Shown: positions 25,301 to 39,000 of the stretch, piece by piece
How the letters are laid out: every line of letters begins with the position of its first letter
How positions within the stretch are numbered: position 1 is the stretch's first letter
From: Tenodera sinensis
Lineage: Eukaryota; Arthropoda; Insecta; Mantodea; Mantidae
DNA: 64,000 bases
Direction of reading: 5' to 3'
Assembly: GCA_030765045.1 (NCBI GenBank)
Contig: CM060974.1
Span: 51,694,339 to 51,758,338 of the forward strand
Made by a program: the position numbers and the translations under genes
The notes under the pieces: generated by a model
The model's input: only the letters and a program-made list of their open reading frames with translations
What the model was told of the DNA's origin: nothing
Databases searched by the model: none

Positions 25301-28300
25301 TACATATACATTAAAATCAAATATGGAAATATTTATGACGTCTTTAAACTAACTTAGTTGTTCGTAACAATGAACATTTGCAACACTTTTTCGTCATTTG
25401 ACCAACTCATACCAACATCAAAAACAAGTTACACTTTTAACAAATATTCACATAAACGATTTTCTTTTGGGGTCTTCTAATATTCTGTCTGAACCATCCA
25501 ATATGACATTACGTTGGAAAATGCTACTTAAAAAAAATTAAAAGAAACATAGACATTTCTCTAAAAATGCTTTTTTTGGATTCAGGGAGCCTCAAAACAT
25601 ATATTTCTGGTGAAATCTGGACATGGAAGTTTTGTATGGAGTGCAATACTTCCCCTACTTACTATATGAGGTATGGATATGGAGAAGTAAAAGACGAAAG
25701 GAACAATAACAATGAGGGTGGCCCAGCTGATTGAGATGTTTACAGAGCTGATGTGTGATGTTGTAGGCCATAACTGGACTGCTGCGACGGCCAGAAGCAG
25801 ATCCTATGTTCCCATTGGGTATTCTACCTCTCGGAAGAACCAACACCGTCGCCTGGTCACTGTTTGGTAATGCAGATACGGTGAAGATGATGGCAGATGC
25901 TACAATGTCCGTGATTACACAAGTGACTAAACCAGTTGATGTTATGAAGGTGCATGTTATTGAGGTGAGTAGTACTGGTAATGATGCCTGCGTATATCTA
26001 GTATTTATTAACGGGACACTTCTTCCCTAACGAACCAGCCTAGGTTAAATTGCACCTGCCATGATATATTGTTGCTATACGTTTCAGTGCTCTAGATTAA
26101 ATGCTTTTGTAATTAAGAGTTGTTCATTATGTTTTTAGAAAGAATTGAATACAGTAGAACCCCACAAATCCGAATTCTGGATAATCCAAAAACACAATCC
26201 ATAATTTAAAAGAAATTAAAAGCTTATTTTTAGTGCAGAGAAAACATTTTTATTATAGAACTGAAAACATTATTAAAACTATACACATCGGAACAAAATG
26301 TTTTGTTGAACTTTGCTATAGGCATTATGCGTGTATACAGGGTGTCCCAAAGTTAGACCGACAAACTTTTAAACCACAGAAATTGCTGATGTCTGCAAGA
26401 GTATGGCATAATAGGACACGCTGATGCACTCTTTGTGTTAATCGCTATGGGTGTGCGTTCCAACATTTACTTTGAATAGTAAAGCTGTGATTAACTGTAA
26501 ACAATGAGATGTTTGTGTTCTGCGTTTGTTTCTTGGATTAAGGTTGTGTGCCTTATTAAGATAAATGCACTACTAATTTGTATTGTTGATTTTGCTGTAA
26601 GTACTTAAACTGGGCGGGAGGCAGCAATCTATGACATTAAGTCATCTAGCGCTTAAATGAAGCACCGCAGCAAAAAACTTTCCTTAACAAAAAGTGTTTA
26701 AAATAACGTTATCTATCAGCTACCAAAGTTTGTCAGTCTAATTTTGGGAGACCCTATATAATGCAGTTAGTCACTGTTAAACATCTTCACATTTACTTAG
26801 GTAACTATCATGTATAAAACTGATGAAAATGGAGTGTTTAACACAGTGGAGCACATTGATATATGAAAAATATGTTGATATTTCTAAACACATTGTGCTC
26901 CAACTTACTTGTGATTCTGTTAATCACAGGCGAGAGTTCTTGCTATCATTCAGCTGTTGGTCGACTTACAGTTGAAGATGGGGAGAACCCTCTCGGAATC
27001 TAGTCCTGTGATTAACATAATTACAAATAAGTTGGAGCACAATGTGTTTAGAAATATCAACATATTTTTCTGTTTAACTATGACACCAGCAGTAAGTTTG
27101 TTGGCATAAATACATGATAGTTACCATGTAAAGGTTACTTAAGCTTGGGATATAAAGTATGTATGTATGATGTAAGTTGCCGTTGGGATGTTTATCTCTA
27201 ATGTGAGATTCCCTTGTGATCTAACCGGGAAAGTACGAATCGGTTGGGGAATTTAATGTCATACTGGCAAGTTGGCCATAGTAGATTAGAGCAGCCGCTC
27301 GATAAGCGGAAGATTCGTGGTTCAAACCCTGGCTATGGCATTGAATTTTTCAGTCCTGATTCCACCTCTTAAACATTGCCCACACATGGCTTGTATGTTT
27401 GAAAACACCAACAGTAAGTTTGTTGGTGTAAATAAATAATTAACTATCACATGTTTATGAAGCAGTAATTTTCATTTAATTTATGAGAAGGAAGTGGATT
27501 TTGCCCTATTTGCCCATTTTGTTCCTTTTTCAGATATGACTTTTAAGTTATAAGTAAGTTTCATACAATTATAAGCTGAAATCCTTAGTTTTACAGTGCC
27601 TAGAAATGCCTGTTTCATATGTTTGTGCCTATTAGTACCTAAAACTGCCTCTTTAGCCAATTTCTCCTGTTTGTAATTTGTGACAACAGCTTTGACATTT
27701 GTTAGTTCTGCAGTGGTGTTTACGAAGGGGCTTTTTTATTTTTAACAATGCAGTGATGCAGCAATGGGCCTCATCTCCAGGGCATTATGGGTACAGGCAG
27801 ACAAATGAGGGTGAGGTATTATTATTATTTCCAATAAATATTGAACGTTTCTGTTACTTCAACTTTACTACTATGAACATGCAACACTTGAACATATTAT
27901 CTTCACTCTTTATAAGAGATAATACTTTTAGGTCCCAAGGAGACCTTCAGAGATTAAAGTATTAAAATCTGTTGTGCGCTAGTTAAAAAATATTAAATAA
28001 TTGAGCTAAAATTAACTATTTTTCATAATTCATACTGCAAAAATGGATAGTTTTGCGAAACATTTTTTTTTCCTCTTTAACAAATTAAATCTAAGAAATT
28101 TTGGTATGACAATTTCTTTATATTTGTATACTGAGCTCAAATTAAAAATTTAGGAGAGATACAATAAACTGTAGGGTCCAAGGGTCATTTCATGTGAGCA
28201 TAGCAAAAAGTGATTTATTAATAATCTAAAAATGGTTTGACATGGGACATTATAATTTTGTGTATACTATTTACTTTTATGTTCTGGGTATATGGAAAAA

Positions 28301-29977
28301 ATTCAAAGCAATTAGAAGAAAACTGGATTTTTTAATTTTCACAGATACAGTGCCTTAAGAAGGCATTCTGCCTAAGTTGCAGTCTCTGGTCATTATGTTG
28401 TGCATGGTAATCACAACATTGTCACTTCCTCACAACACTACACTATGCTATGCTACCCTGTAGCTGCTAATCCTAAAGCTAAATTTATATTCATTTATAT
28501 ATCCCTTTTTTTTCATTTTTCAGATAATCTGAACATTTCCAAACCCAAACAGAGCACACTCCCAATTACTTTGGATTAGCGGGGTTCTAGTGTAGCAATA
28601 AAAATACTTTTTGAGTTTGGAATTAGAGTAGACGCCTGAAATTTGGTATGCTAGTCTTTCTGTGCCTATACAAAATATGTTGTTAGCTAATGCTGGATTT
28701 CTGACAATGAAGTCATTAATCCTCTTGCTCTCCAATATTTTTCACTGATGGATGGGGCACTAGAAATGGCCAGGCATATTTGAAGGTGGTCTCGATCCAA
28801 GCAATAAATGTAACCACTTTTTAGAGAGCACCATATTTTTATGTTTTGGCGGTCACATCGCTCTCTCACAACCCCCAGAATGTCTGGAGGACCGCACCTG
28901 TCGTTGGTTTATGGGTCTCACCGACCTGACCGGGAGAGTTATCAAAATAAATTCACCGACCATATCCTCTGATTACCAATCAGAGGACATATACATGCCA
29001 TGACAGGTCAGCATGTTAGGGGTTAAGGTTTCATAGAGAAATTAGAGAAATGGAGAGTTTGGAAAAATAAAGACTCCCTAGCCCTCAGGAACCCTAATAG
29101 CATCGGGGTCAGAAGAGAACAAGAGATGACCAAGGTAAAGTCAGATAGAAAAGTTACAGTGAGGAGCAAAACACCAGTAAGTGGAAGTAATGTTCTGCTC
29201 AGCTTGGGTACCTTGTGGTACTATCCACATATCCCCTAGACACCATTAAGTGGAAGTAATGTTCTGCTCAGCTTGGGTACCTTGTGGTACTATCCACATA
29301 TCCCCTAGACACCATTAAGTGGAAGTAATGTTCTGCTCAGCTGGGGTACCTTGTGGTCACTATCCACATATCCCCTAGACACCAGTAAGTGGAAGTAATG
29401 TTCTGCTCAGCTTGGGTACCTTGTGGTACTATCCACATATCCCCTAGACACCAGTAATAATGTTCTGCTCAGCTTGGGTACCTTGTGGTGCTATCCACAT
29501 ATCCTCTAGACACCAGTAAGTGGAAGTAATGTTCTGCTCAGCTTGGGTACCTTGTGGTCGCTATTCACATATCCCCTAGACGGAGACCCCTGAGTATCTA
29601 TACAAAATATTGTGCTTTATATTCAAGATGTTCTCGGGCTTCGAACCAGGTGTAGTGATGAAGAGCCATTGACATTATCCCATCATCAGGATAATGAATG
29701 ACTAGTAAGAGTGAAAGGACCGGTATATGTACTGTCCGCTACTATGGACTGAATAGAAAACACCCAGTCTAATCTGGAGGTGCTTCAATGCTCCGTTGGA
29801 ATCTGTGTTTTCTGAGTTGGTCGATCTCCAACTTTATGGCTGGTTTCCAGGAGGGCCTAAACTGCAATCTGGTATCCCACTTCCTTAACCCTCCGTTCCC
29901 ATAAACCGCTACATTTTGCCACAATGGTCGTAGCTCTGTGGTTAGCTCTCTGAAGTTAGCTCTATTATTATTATTAC

Positions 29978-30041
<64 letters not shown>

Positions 30042-33000
30042 GTTATTATTATTATTGGGGCTCTAATAACCTAGCTGTCTACGGGCCCTTAAACCCTACT
30101 CACTCACTTATTATTATTATTATTATTATTATTAATAAGAGTAAGCCACCTGTGTACTGGTACTGGGGTGCTCTGCGCTCGTATGCTGCATGGGACTTGA
30201 GGGGAATGTTGTTGGTTGCAGGGTGAAGGAGAAAGCAAGCCCCCGGTGTACTGGTACTGGGGTGCTCCGCGCTTGCATACTAATGGGACTTGAGGGGAAT
30301 GTTGTTGGTTGCAGGATGAAGGAGAAAGCAAGCCCCCTGTGTACTGCGTTGCGGGCCTGGAGTGGGGAGCGTATAGAGATGCACTATCAAAGAGAGACAA
30401 GTACTGGTACTGGGGTGCTCTGCGCTCGTATGCTGCATTTGTCTTCATGGGACTTAAGGGTAATGAGAATGTGACGTGGGAATGTAACGGCCACCTGAAG
30501 TATGTGTTGCCATGCAGCGGATGTTCCAGATGCTACTTGACACCTGCCATCCAACGCACTCGCTGGTGGCATGCGTTTATACCAAGACACAACACAAGTA
30601 CGCTCAGTTGCATATTATTGTTGTATAACTGATTGCTGGTTACCACAAATAAACACTAATATAATGTTGCATTGTTTAGTTCAAGAGGATTACAGCAACA
30701 TTGTTAATGAGGAATGTGGCAAGGAGCTTGAAGAGGAAATATCAACAGTGGAGCTGGAAGTGTTGAGTGCTAAGACGGAGCAAGGAATATCGCACATGCA
30801 GGTGTCGATAGGTAAGGACCAGGCATGTTGTCAGGTAGAAATAAGGAACATGAAGGTGTACATAGGTAAGGACCAGGCATGTCACTGTCAGGTAGAAATA
30901 AGGAACATGAAGGTGTACATAGGTAAGGACCAGGCATGTCACTGTCAGGTAGAAATAAGGAACATGAAGGTGTACATAGGTAAGGACCAGGCATGTTGTC
31001 AGGTGGAAATAAGGAACATGAAGGGGTACATAGGTAAGGACCAGGCATGTCACTGTCAGGTAGAAATAAGGAACATGAAGGGGTACATAGGTAAGGACCA
31101 GGCATGTCACTGTCAGCTAGAAATAAGGAACATGAAGGGGTACATAGGTAAGGACCAGGCATGTCACTGTCAGCTAGAAATAAGGAACATGAAGGGGTAC
31201 ATAGGTAAGGACCAGGCATGTCACTGTCAGGTAGAAATAAGGAACATGAAGGGGTACATAGGTAAGGACCAGGCATGTCACTGTCAGCTAGAAATAAGGA
31301 ACATGAAGGGGTACATAGGTAAGGACCAGGCATGTCACTGTCAGCTAGAAATAAGGAACATGAAGGTGTACATAGGTAAGCACCAGGCATGTTGTCAGGT
31401 AGAAATAAGGAACATGAAGGTGTACATAGGTAAGGACCAGGCATGTCACTGTCAGGTAGAAATAAGGAACATGAAGGGGTACATAGGTAAGGACCAGGCA
31501 TGTCACTGTCAGCTAGAAATAAGGAACATGAAGGGGTACATAGGTAAGGACCAGGCATGTCACTGTCAGCTAGAAATAAGGAACATGAAGGTGTACATAG
31601 GTAAGCACCAGGCATGTTGTCAGGTAGAAATAAGGAACATGAAGGTGTACATAGGTAAGGACCAGGCATGTCACTGTCAGGTAGAAATAAGGAACATGAA
31701 GGTGTACATAGGTAAGGACCAGGCATGTCACTGTCAGCTAGAAATAAGGAACATGAAGGTGTACATAGGTAAGGACCAGGCATGTCACTGTTAGGTAGAA
31801 ATAAGGAACATGAAGGCGTACATAGGTAAGGACCAGGCATGTCACTGTCAGGTAGAAACAAGGAACATGAAGGTGTACATAGGTAAGGACCAGGCATGTC
31901 ACTGTCAGGTAGAAATAAGGAACATGAAGGTGTACATAGGTAAGGACCAGGCATGTCACTGTCAGGTAGAAATAAGGAACATGAAGGTGTACATAGGTAA
32001 GGACCAGGCATGTTGTCAGGTGGAAATAAGGAACATGAAGGTGTACATAGGTAAGGACCAGGCATGTCACTGTCAGGTAGAAATAAGGAACATGAAGGTG
32101 TACATAGGTAAGGACCAGGCATGTCACTGTCAGGTAGAAATAAGGAACATGAAGGTGTACATAGGTAAGGACCAGGCATGTTGTCAGGTGGAAATAAGGA
32201 ACATGAAGGGGTACATAGGTAAGGACCAGGCATGTCACTGTCAGGTAGAAATAAGGAACATGAAGGTGTACATAGGTAAGGACCAGGCATGTCACTGTCA
32301 GGTAGAAATAAGGAACATGAAGGTGTACATAGGTAAGGACCAGGCATGTCACTGTCAGGTAGAAATAAGGAACATGAAGGTGTACATAGGTAAGGACCAG
32401 GCATGTCACTGTCAGCTAGAAATAAGGAACATGAAGGTGTACATAGGTAAGGACCAGGCATGTCACTGTCAGCTAGAAATAAGGAACATGAAGGTGTACA
32501 TAGGTAAGGACCAGGCATGTCACTGTCAGGTAGAAATAAGGAACATGAAGGTGTACATAGGTAAGGACCAGGCATGTCACTGTCAGGTAGAAATAAGGAA
32601 CATGAAGGTGTACATATGTAAGGACCAGGCGTGTCACTGTCAGCTAGAAATAAGGAACATGAAGGTGTACATAGGTAAGGACCAGGCATGTCACTGTCAG
32701 GTAGAAATAAGGAACATGAAGGTGTACATAGGTAAGGACCAGGCATGTCACTGTCAGCTAGAAATAAGGAACATGAAGGTGTACATAGGTAAGGACCAGG
32801 CGTGTCACTGTCAGGTAGAAATAAGGAACATGAAGGTGTACATAGGTAAGTACCAGGTATGTCACTATCAGGTAGAAATAAGGAACATGAAGGTGTACAT
32901 AGGTAAGGACCAGGCATGTCACTGTTAGCTAGAAATAAGGAACATGAAGGTGAGACAGAATATTGACTAATAGAAAATTGTTCATGTAAATATTTTTATA

Positions 33001-36000
33001 AGAGTATGTAAATTTTTAATTTATATAATTTGGGTGTATTAGGGACTTATTTCTTTTAATATTCAATATCCAATGTCTTGCCGTCACTTTGAGTTCGACC
33101 AATGAGAACTGTTGCGCGGATGAATACATAAGAATGGCGGTGTTGCGTCATAGGGACGCCAAAGGACTAGTTTATTATTAGCGTCTGTGACTTCAAAATG
33201 TAAAGACGTATAATTGTTGATGGCGTGTGAAAATGTGAATTACACAAACTTTTAACCGGCATGGACGCCATCCAATTTTAAAAGTTATTTACCAAGTGAA
33301 ATAGTGATGTAAAGTGAATATAAAGAATAAATGTGTTTATAATAAAAGTACGTTGAATTTATGCATTCCATTCCACGACCACATCCCCTGATGATAAAAG
33401 TGGCGTCTGCTCCAACAAACTTTACACCTTTTAGCAAAAACAGTGCTCCATTTGCTACCATATTCACGCTAATATGTGTTAAACATCATTTTATAATAAA
33501 TCCCCGCCACAAATGGCTTGCCCAACGTGGAGCGCGAATTAGGAGTGGAATGCAAAATTGAGAGTGCGAAGTGCTAACACCAAAAGAACGCTATCTTATC
33601 GTGAAGGAGAAAGACGCCATAAGACCATCGTCTGATATCAACAAAACATCGATACACGGAGAATCAACGTGGGAAAAACACCGGAGATCATCTAGCGAAG
33701 CCAACTACCCAGGAGACGTAAATAACCAGACGAAGAACCAGCAGAAAAGAAAGTAGGATCAAAACTTTTTTATTTTTTTTTACGTACATTTGATTTCCAT
33801 GTTGTTGAGAAACGGCAAAACAACAGGACTTTCAACATTAAGTGAATTAGATAAAGGAATTGAAATGTCGCGAAAAGAGATAGAAATAGGAGTGGGGGAA
33901 GGGGCAGATAGGCCTAGTTATCAGGAAGGATTAGAAGGGGAGGAACAGGCGGAAATAAGCAAAGACCAAAGGTTAATGATGACGATGTTTGAAAGACTGG
34001 AACAAAGTTTAGGTCAGAAAATGAAACAAAATAATATAGAATTGAAACAGGATATAGAACGAAGTTTAAGTCAGAGTATAGGTCAAAAAATAGAGGGAGT
34101 GAGAGAGGACTTGGAAAATAATAAAAAAGAAATAGAACAGAAAATGGAGGAAGTGAGAAAAGACTTAGAACAGAAAATGGAATTAGGTAGACAGAACTTA
34201 GAACAGCAAATGGAATTAGGTAGACAGAACCTAGAACAGAAAATAGAATTAGGAAGACAGGAGTGTAAAGAAAATATGAAAGTAATGGAAACTAATTTAA
34301 AATTAGTACATAAAAACTTAAATGAAACAAAGGAAGCCTTAGAAGCTAGGATAGAAATTGTAGGAGATAGGATGGGAAAGATAGAATCAGAGATGAAAGA
34401 GAATAAAATTGTGTTAGAAGAAGAAATTGCTAAATGTAGGGATGAAATAACAGAATGTAATACAAGTGTAGACTGTAAAATAACAAATGTAAAAGCAGAA
34501 ATAACTGAGGGATTAAGGAAAGAGATTGATGTAGTAAAGAAAGACATTATTAATGAAACTGTAGAACAAATTGTAATCCCTAAAATTAAGACAATGAATG
34601 ATGTGATGCTTTCACAACAGGATGCTATAAATGATATGAAACAAAGCCACTTAGAAATAAAGAATGATTTAAAATCAATTTGTGAAGAAATGAAAAAAGG
34701 GAAAGAAAATTTGGCTAATGTAAATGATGTTGTGAAGGCATTACAAAGACAAGATGATTTAGATGTAAGTAATGTACAAGATGAGAGTTATCTGAGTAAT
34801 GTACAAAATGTTGACTCACCATACAGAGAAAGAGGTTCACAACCAAACAATGACACAACACATAACACATGTTACACAAACAGCATATTACATGAAATTA
34901 CACCACCTACATTTGACGAGGAGAAGGGAGACGATCCAAAACTCTTTGTTAAAGAGATGGAGGAATACTTTAAAGTGAAAAGGATACCAAACGAGCTTAG
35001 GATGATGATAGTTAAGAAAAGCTTAAAAAACAAGGCATTAGAGTGGCTCAGGTTAACACTAGCTGGTCACGAGTCTTATAGCTCATTCAGAAATTTATTC
35101 CTATCAAGGTATTGGGGCCCAGCTAAACAAAACCAAACTAGGGTAGAGCTAGCGACAGGTAGATACGATCCAGCCAAAGGATTGTCATTAGTCGACTATT
35201 TCATGAAAGTAGCCAACAAAGGAAAGCTATTAGACCCTAACTTGTCGGAGGCAGAACTAATTGCCAGCATAACGAGACATTTCCCAGACACAGTGAGAAC
35301 AGGATTAATTGTTGCAAGGCCAGTAGATTTTGCAGATATGATAGAACTGCTGACAGCCTTTGAAACACAAAATGGTCGGCCTAATGAGCATAGACATAGG
35401 AACGGTCACCCAAACTCACCCATCCTAAACCGGAACACGGCTACGAACAACCAGAGCGAAGGAGAAAATACAAATACTAGGAGTACCCATGAAAGGGGGA
35501 GAGGGGCACACCATTTCCCACAACCACATAATCATGGCGAGAGGATGGAGAACACAAGACAGCGGTACCACGACACAATACCGAGGGGTGAATCGAGGTA
35601 CAGAACGCACAGGTATGATCGTGGAAGACCAGGAGATCGTACCCATCAAGTGAATTATATACGATTCTGTAGGGAATACATGAACAGCCATAGGCCGTCG
35701 TACAATAGGGGTTCACGTCAAAGGGGCAGAAACCAAGGGAACATCGACAACATAAGACAACAGGAACAGAATGAAAATGTGCCGGATAGGACCGATACTG
35801 CACAGAATACAGAAACTACTATCACCTCCAACGTCCAGGAAAACTAAGTACAAGTCAACTTTGTGTCCCGGAAGTTGACCTGTGTGGCAGTAGGGGCAAT
35901 ATTGACCAATGTAATGTAGGTACCTTGAGAGGACAGGCGAGTGAAAGAAAGGAAATAACCAATCCACCAATGATTAGGCTGAAGGTATGGGGTATCGAAT

Positions 36001-39000
36001 TGCCAGCGATGATCGATACAGGAGCCAGCACATCAGTATGTGACGAACAGCTGTTCCAAGAACTGATAACTAAAAGAAATGCTGAATTCTTGCCTGTGTG
36101 CGGAGTATATTGCAGCACAGCAATTGGCAAGAAGAAAGAACATGTTAAATACCAGGTAAGGCTGGTAATTGAAATCGGAAGTTGGAAGTTCGATTTCATC
36201 GCCCTAGTAATACCAAGATTAACAGCTACCCTAATCATTGGCAGTGATTTGCTTAACCTTTGGAGGTCAGTAATTAACTATGACCTACATGAATTTATCA
36301 TTAAGGAAGGAGCCTCAGAATGCACTGCGAAGTTCCTGGAGGAAGAAACATGCCAGGAGGAACCAGACCAGACAGGGATCCATCAGGATGAACAATTCTT
36401 TGTGGAGAACATCAATGTCCACGAGAATAGATTGGTAGACCTAAGGGTACATAAGAAGAAAACAGGTTGGACGAGCGATGAAGAAACTAACGTTTGCAGC
36501 CATTGGATCTGCACAGAAGACGAGTATGTTGCCTGGGACAACTGCCAACCTGAACCACTACCAACAGATGGAGAAGAATCGATGTTACAGCTAATCGATG
36601 AGAAGGTCTGGGGGGCACATGGCATCTCTGAAGAGGAAAGAAGCCAACTTAGGAAAATACTGGTTAAAAACAGGAAAGTTTTCGATAAAAAGCCAGGTAC
36701 GTGTAACAAGTACGTACATACCTTTACAGTAACAGATATTACCCCCTATTCACACAAATCCAGGCCCATCCCCAACTCCATTAGGGAGGAAGCTGACAGA
36801 GTAATCCAGAAAATGTTAGCGGACGGAATAATTGAGCCGTCGGACTCATGTTATGTGAATCCAGTAGTATGGGTCCATAAGAAAGGGGGAAAATTGAGGA
36901 TGACCATCGACGCAAGGAAGATAAACACACATACCTTGCCGGATCACTACAGGCCTGAGGGGGTAGACCAACTAATATCGAAATTGAAAGGAGGTCAACA
37001 TTTCACAAGTCTCGACTTGACAGCATCGTTCTGGCAAATTCCTCTTCATCCAGATGTCAGGAAATATACCTGTTTCTTACACAAGGGAAAGGTATACCAA
37101 TTTTCAAAATGTGCCTTTGGACTATCGACCAGTAGCAGTGCACTACTGAGGGCTCTGGACAAAGTTTTTGGAGATACCATCGAGACTTTTGTGACGCAAT
37201 ATGTAGATGACTTTCTAATATACAGTGAGAATCCCGAGTCGCACTTACATCACATAGATTATGTATTATCAAGGTTCCAGGAAAGCAACATGACCCTAAA
37301 TTTAGAAAAGTGTGAGTTTTTCATCAAAGAAGCTGAATTTCTAGGCCACATCATAACACCTGATGGTATACAACCTAATCCGGAGAGGGTCAAGGCCATA
37401 GAGCATATACCACCCCCACGTAACTTAAAACAGTTGAGGAGGTTTCTGGGCATTTTACAATACCAGTCGAAATTCGTGGTCAACTACGCTAAGGAATTGG
37501 TACCCCTTAGAGCACTGTTGAAAAAAGATACTAAGTGGGAATGGAATGCTGAACACCAGGTGGCCTTTGAGAATATCAAAGAACTTTTCAAGCACAGTAT
37601 TCTCCTGGAACGACCGGATCCAAATTCACCTTTTCTAGTATACACTGATGCTAGTGCGCACTCATATGGTGCGATATTAGCACAAGAAGATGCAGATGGC
37701 AACAAACATGTGATTGCCACAGCTTCTAGATTCTTAAATAAGATAGAAGCCAATGCCTGTATAACCGAACTGGAAATAGGTGCAATCCATTTTGCGTTGC
37801 AGAAGTTCAGACAATATATATATCTTTATAAGATAATTATATATACAGATCACGTAAGCCTGTCCTTCATTCAAAAATGTAAGCTGACCAACTCCAAAAT
37901 CTCAAGGTACATACATGAGATCATGTCATACGACATAGAGGTCAAACATATCCCGGGGAAGGAGAATATCTTCAGTGACTTATTGTCAAGATTGAGGTCG
38001 GAAAGTCACATACCCGAGACGGTATACAGTCCGCACCATGAGATCAAAATTATGCAGATAAGTAGCAAAGAAAACAACGAGATCTTGCAAGACTTCAAGA
38101 ACATAGCAAAGCTGCAACAAGAAGACCCTGAATTGAAGAGGCTATTCGACAAGGCTCCAGACATAATACCAAGATTGGATGCCAAGATAGGCAAATTTAG
38201 GGACATACTATTTAAACTGCATGGTCGCGACGTAAAGAAATGGAAGATGATGGTACCAAATTCCTTACAGGATAGGGTCATTTTAGCATTCCACCACTCG
38301 ATGCTTCACTCCGGTACTGAGAGGACAATGCTTGCCATCGAGGAGGTATTGTACATTAAACATCTTGGCAAAAAGGTCAGGAAGTTAATTTCCTCATGCG
38401 ACCTATGCCAAAAGGCCAAGCCAATTAATGTAAAGTACGATGTCATCCCACAATCCATTGTGAGGAATGAAAAAAATGCATTGGTGTGTATTGACGAGCA
38501 TGGAGAGCTGCCTAGGGGTAAAGATGGAAACAGATACATATTTGTCATGTTTGATGTCTTTACAAAATTCACCAAAATATACCCCATTAAGAACATCAAA
38601 AGCAGAACATGCCTAGATAAAATCGTCAAGGACTACATCCCAAAATATGGGAGAATAAAATGTATTTTATCGGACAATGCGACCATGCATAAGAGCAAAT
38701 TGTTTCAGAACACCTTAGAAACATTAGGAGTAAAATTGTACTATTCCTCAGCATATTACCCCCAGGGAAACCCGACCGAGAGAATCATGAGGGATATTAG
38801 TATTTATTTTCGTTTGCTCTGCCACAGAGACCACACTTCCTGGACGGAAAAATGTGGATATATAGAGGAGGTGATTAACCATTCGGTGAACCCCACGACC
38901 AAGTTCGCACCTATCGAGCTAATGACCAACACGAAACCAAGAAAATTAGCAATTGACATTGACACTACCATGGCTGCCCAAAGAGAATTATCAGAGAAAG

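Larger units (their letters stand above)
20028..25492 (-). mobile_element. Solo LTR E, split by element C
   Basis: LTR pieces 20028-20069 and 24892-25492 (about 643 bp once joined), flanked by ACCA duplications (20024-20027 and 25493-25496). Its closest relative here is the LTR of element A. The nested element C carries its own AGCT duplication. Confidence 0.85.
26152..28592. mobile_element. pogo/Tigger-like element ends with nested insertions
   Basis: The left end CAGTAGAACCCCACAAATCC follows a TA at 26150-26151. The right end, read inverted, is CACTAGAACCCCGCTAATCC, with TA at 28593-28594. No transposase frame is visible. Inside lie a mariner-type MITE, a foldback MITE and a SINE. Whether the two ends belong to one element is inferred from end similarity and TA flanks. 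Confidence 0.5.

Noticed and set aside
30770..32917. A 715-codon minus-strand frame of PGPYLCTPSCSLFLPDSD-type repeats, and similar frames in 41254-42215
   Set aside because: It is the complement of the AGK donor array. Units are multiples of three, so several frames stay open by construction; no start context, flanking exon or domain supports a gene.
31810..32928. A plus-strand repeat frame separate from exon 6
   Set aside because: Same array after the first in-frame stop. It can only be reached if that stop is spliced out, so it is not an independent gene.
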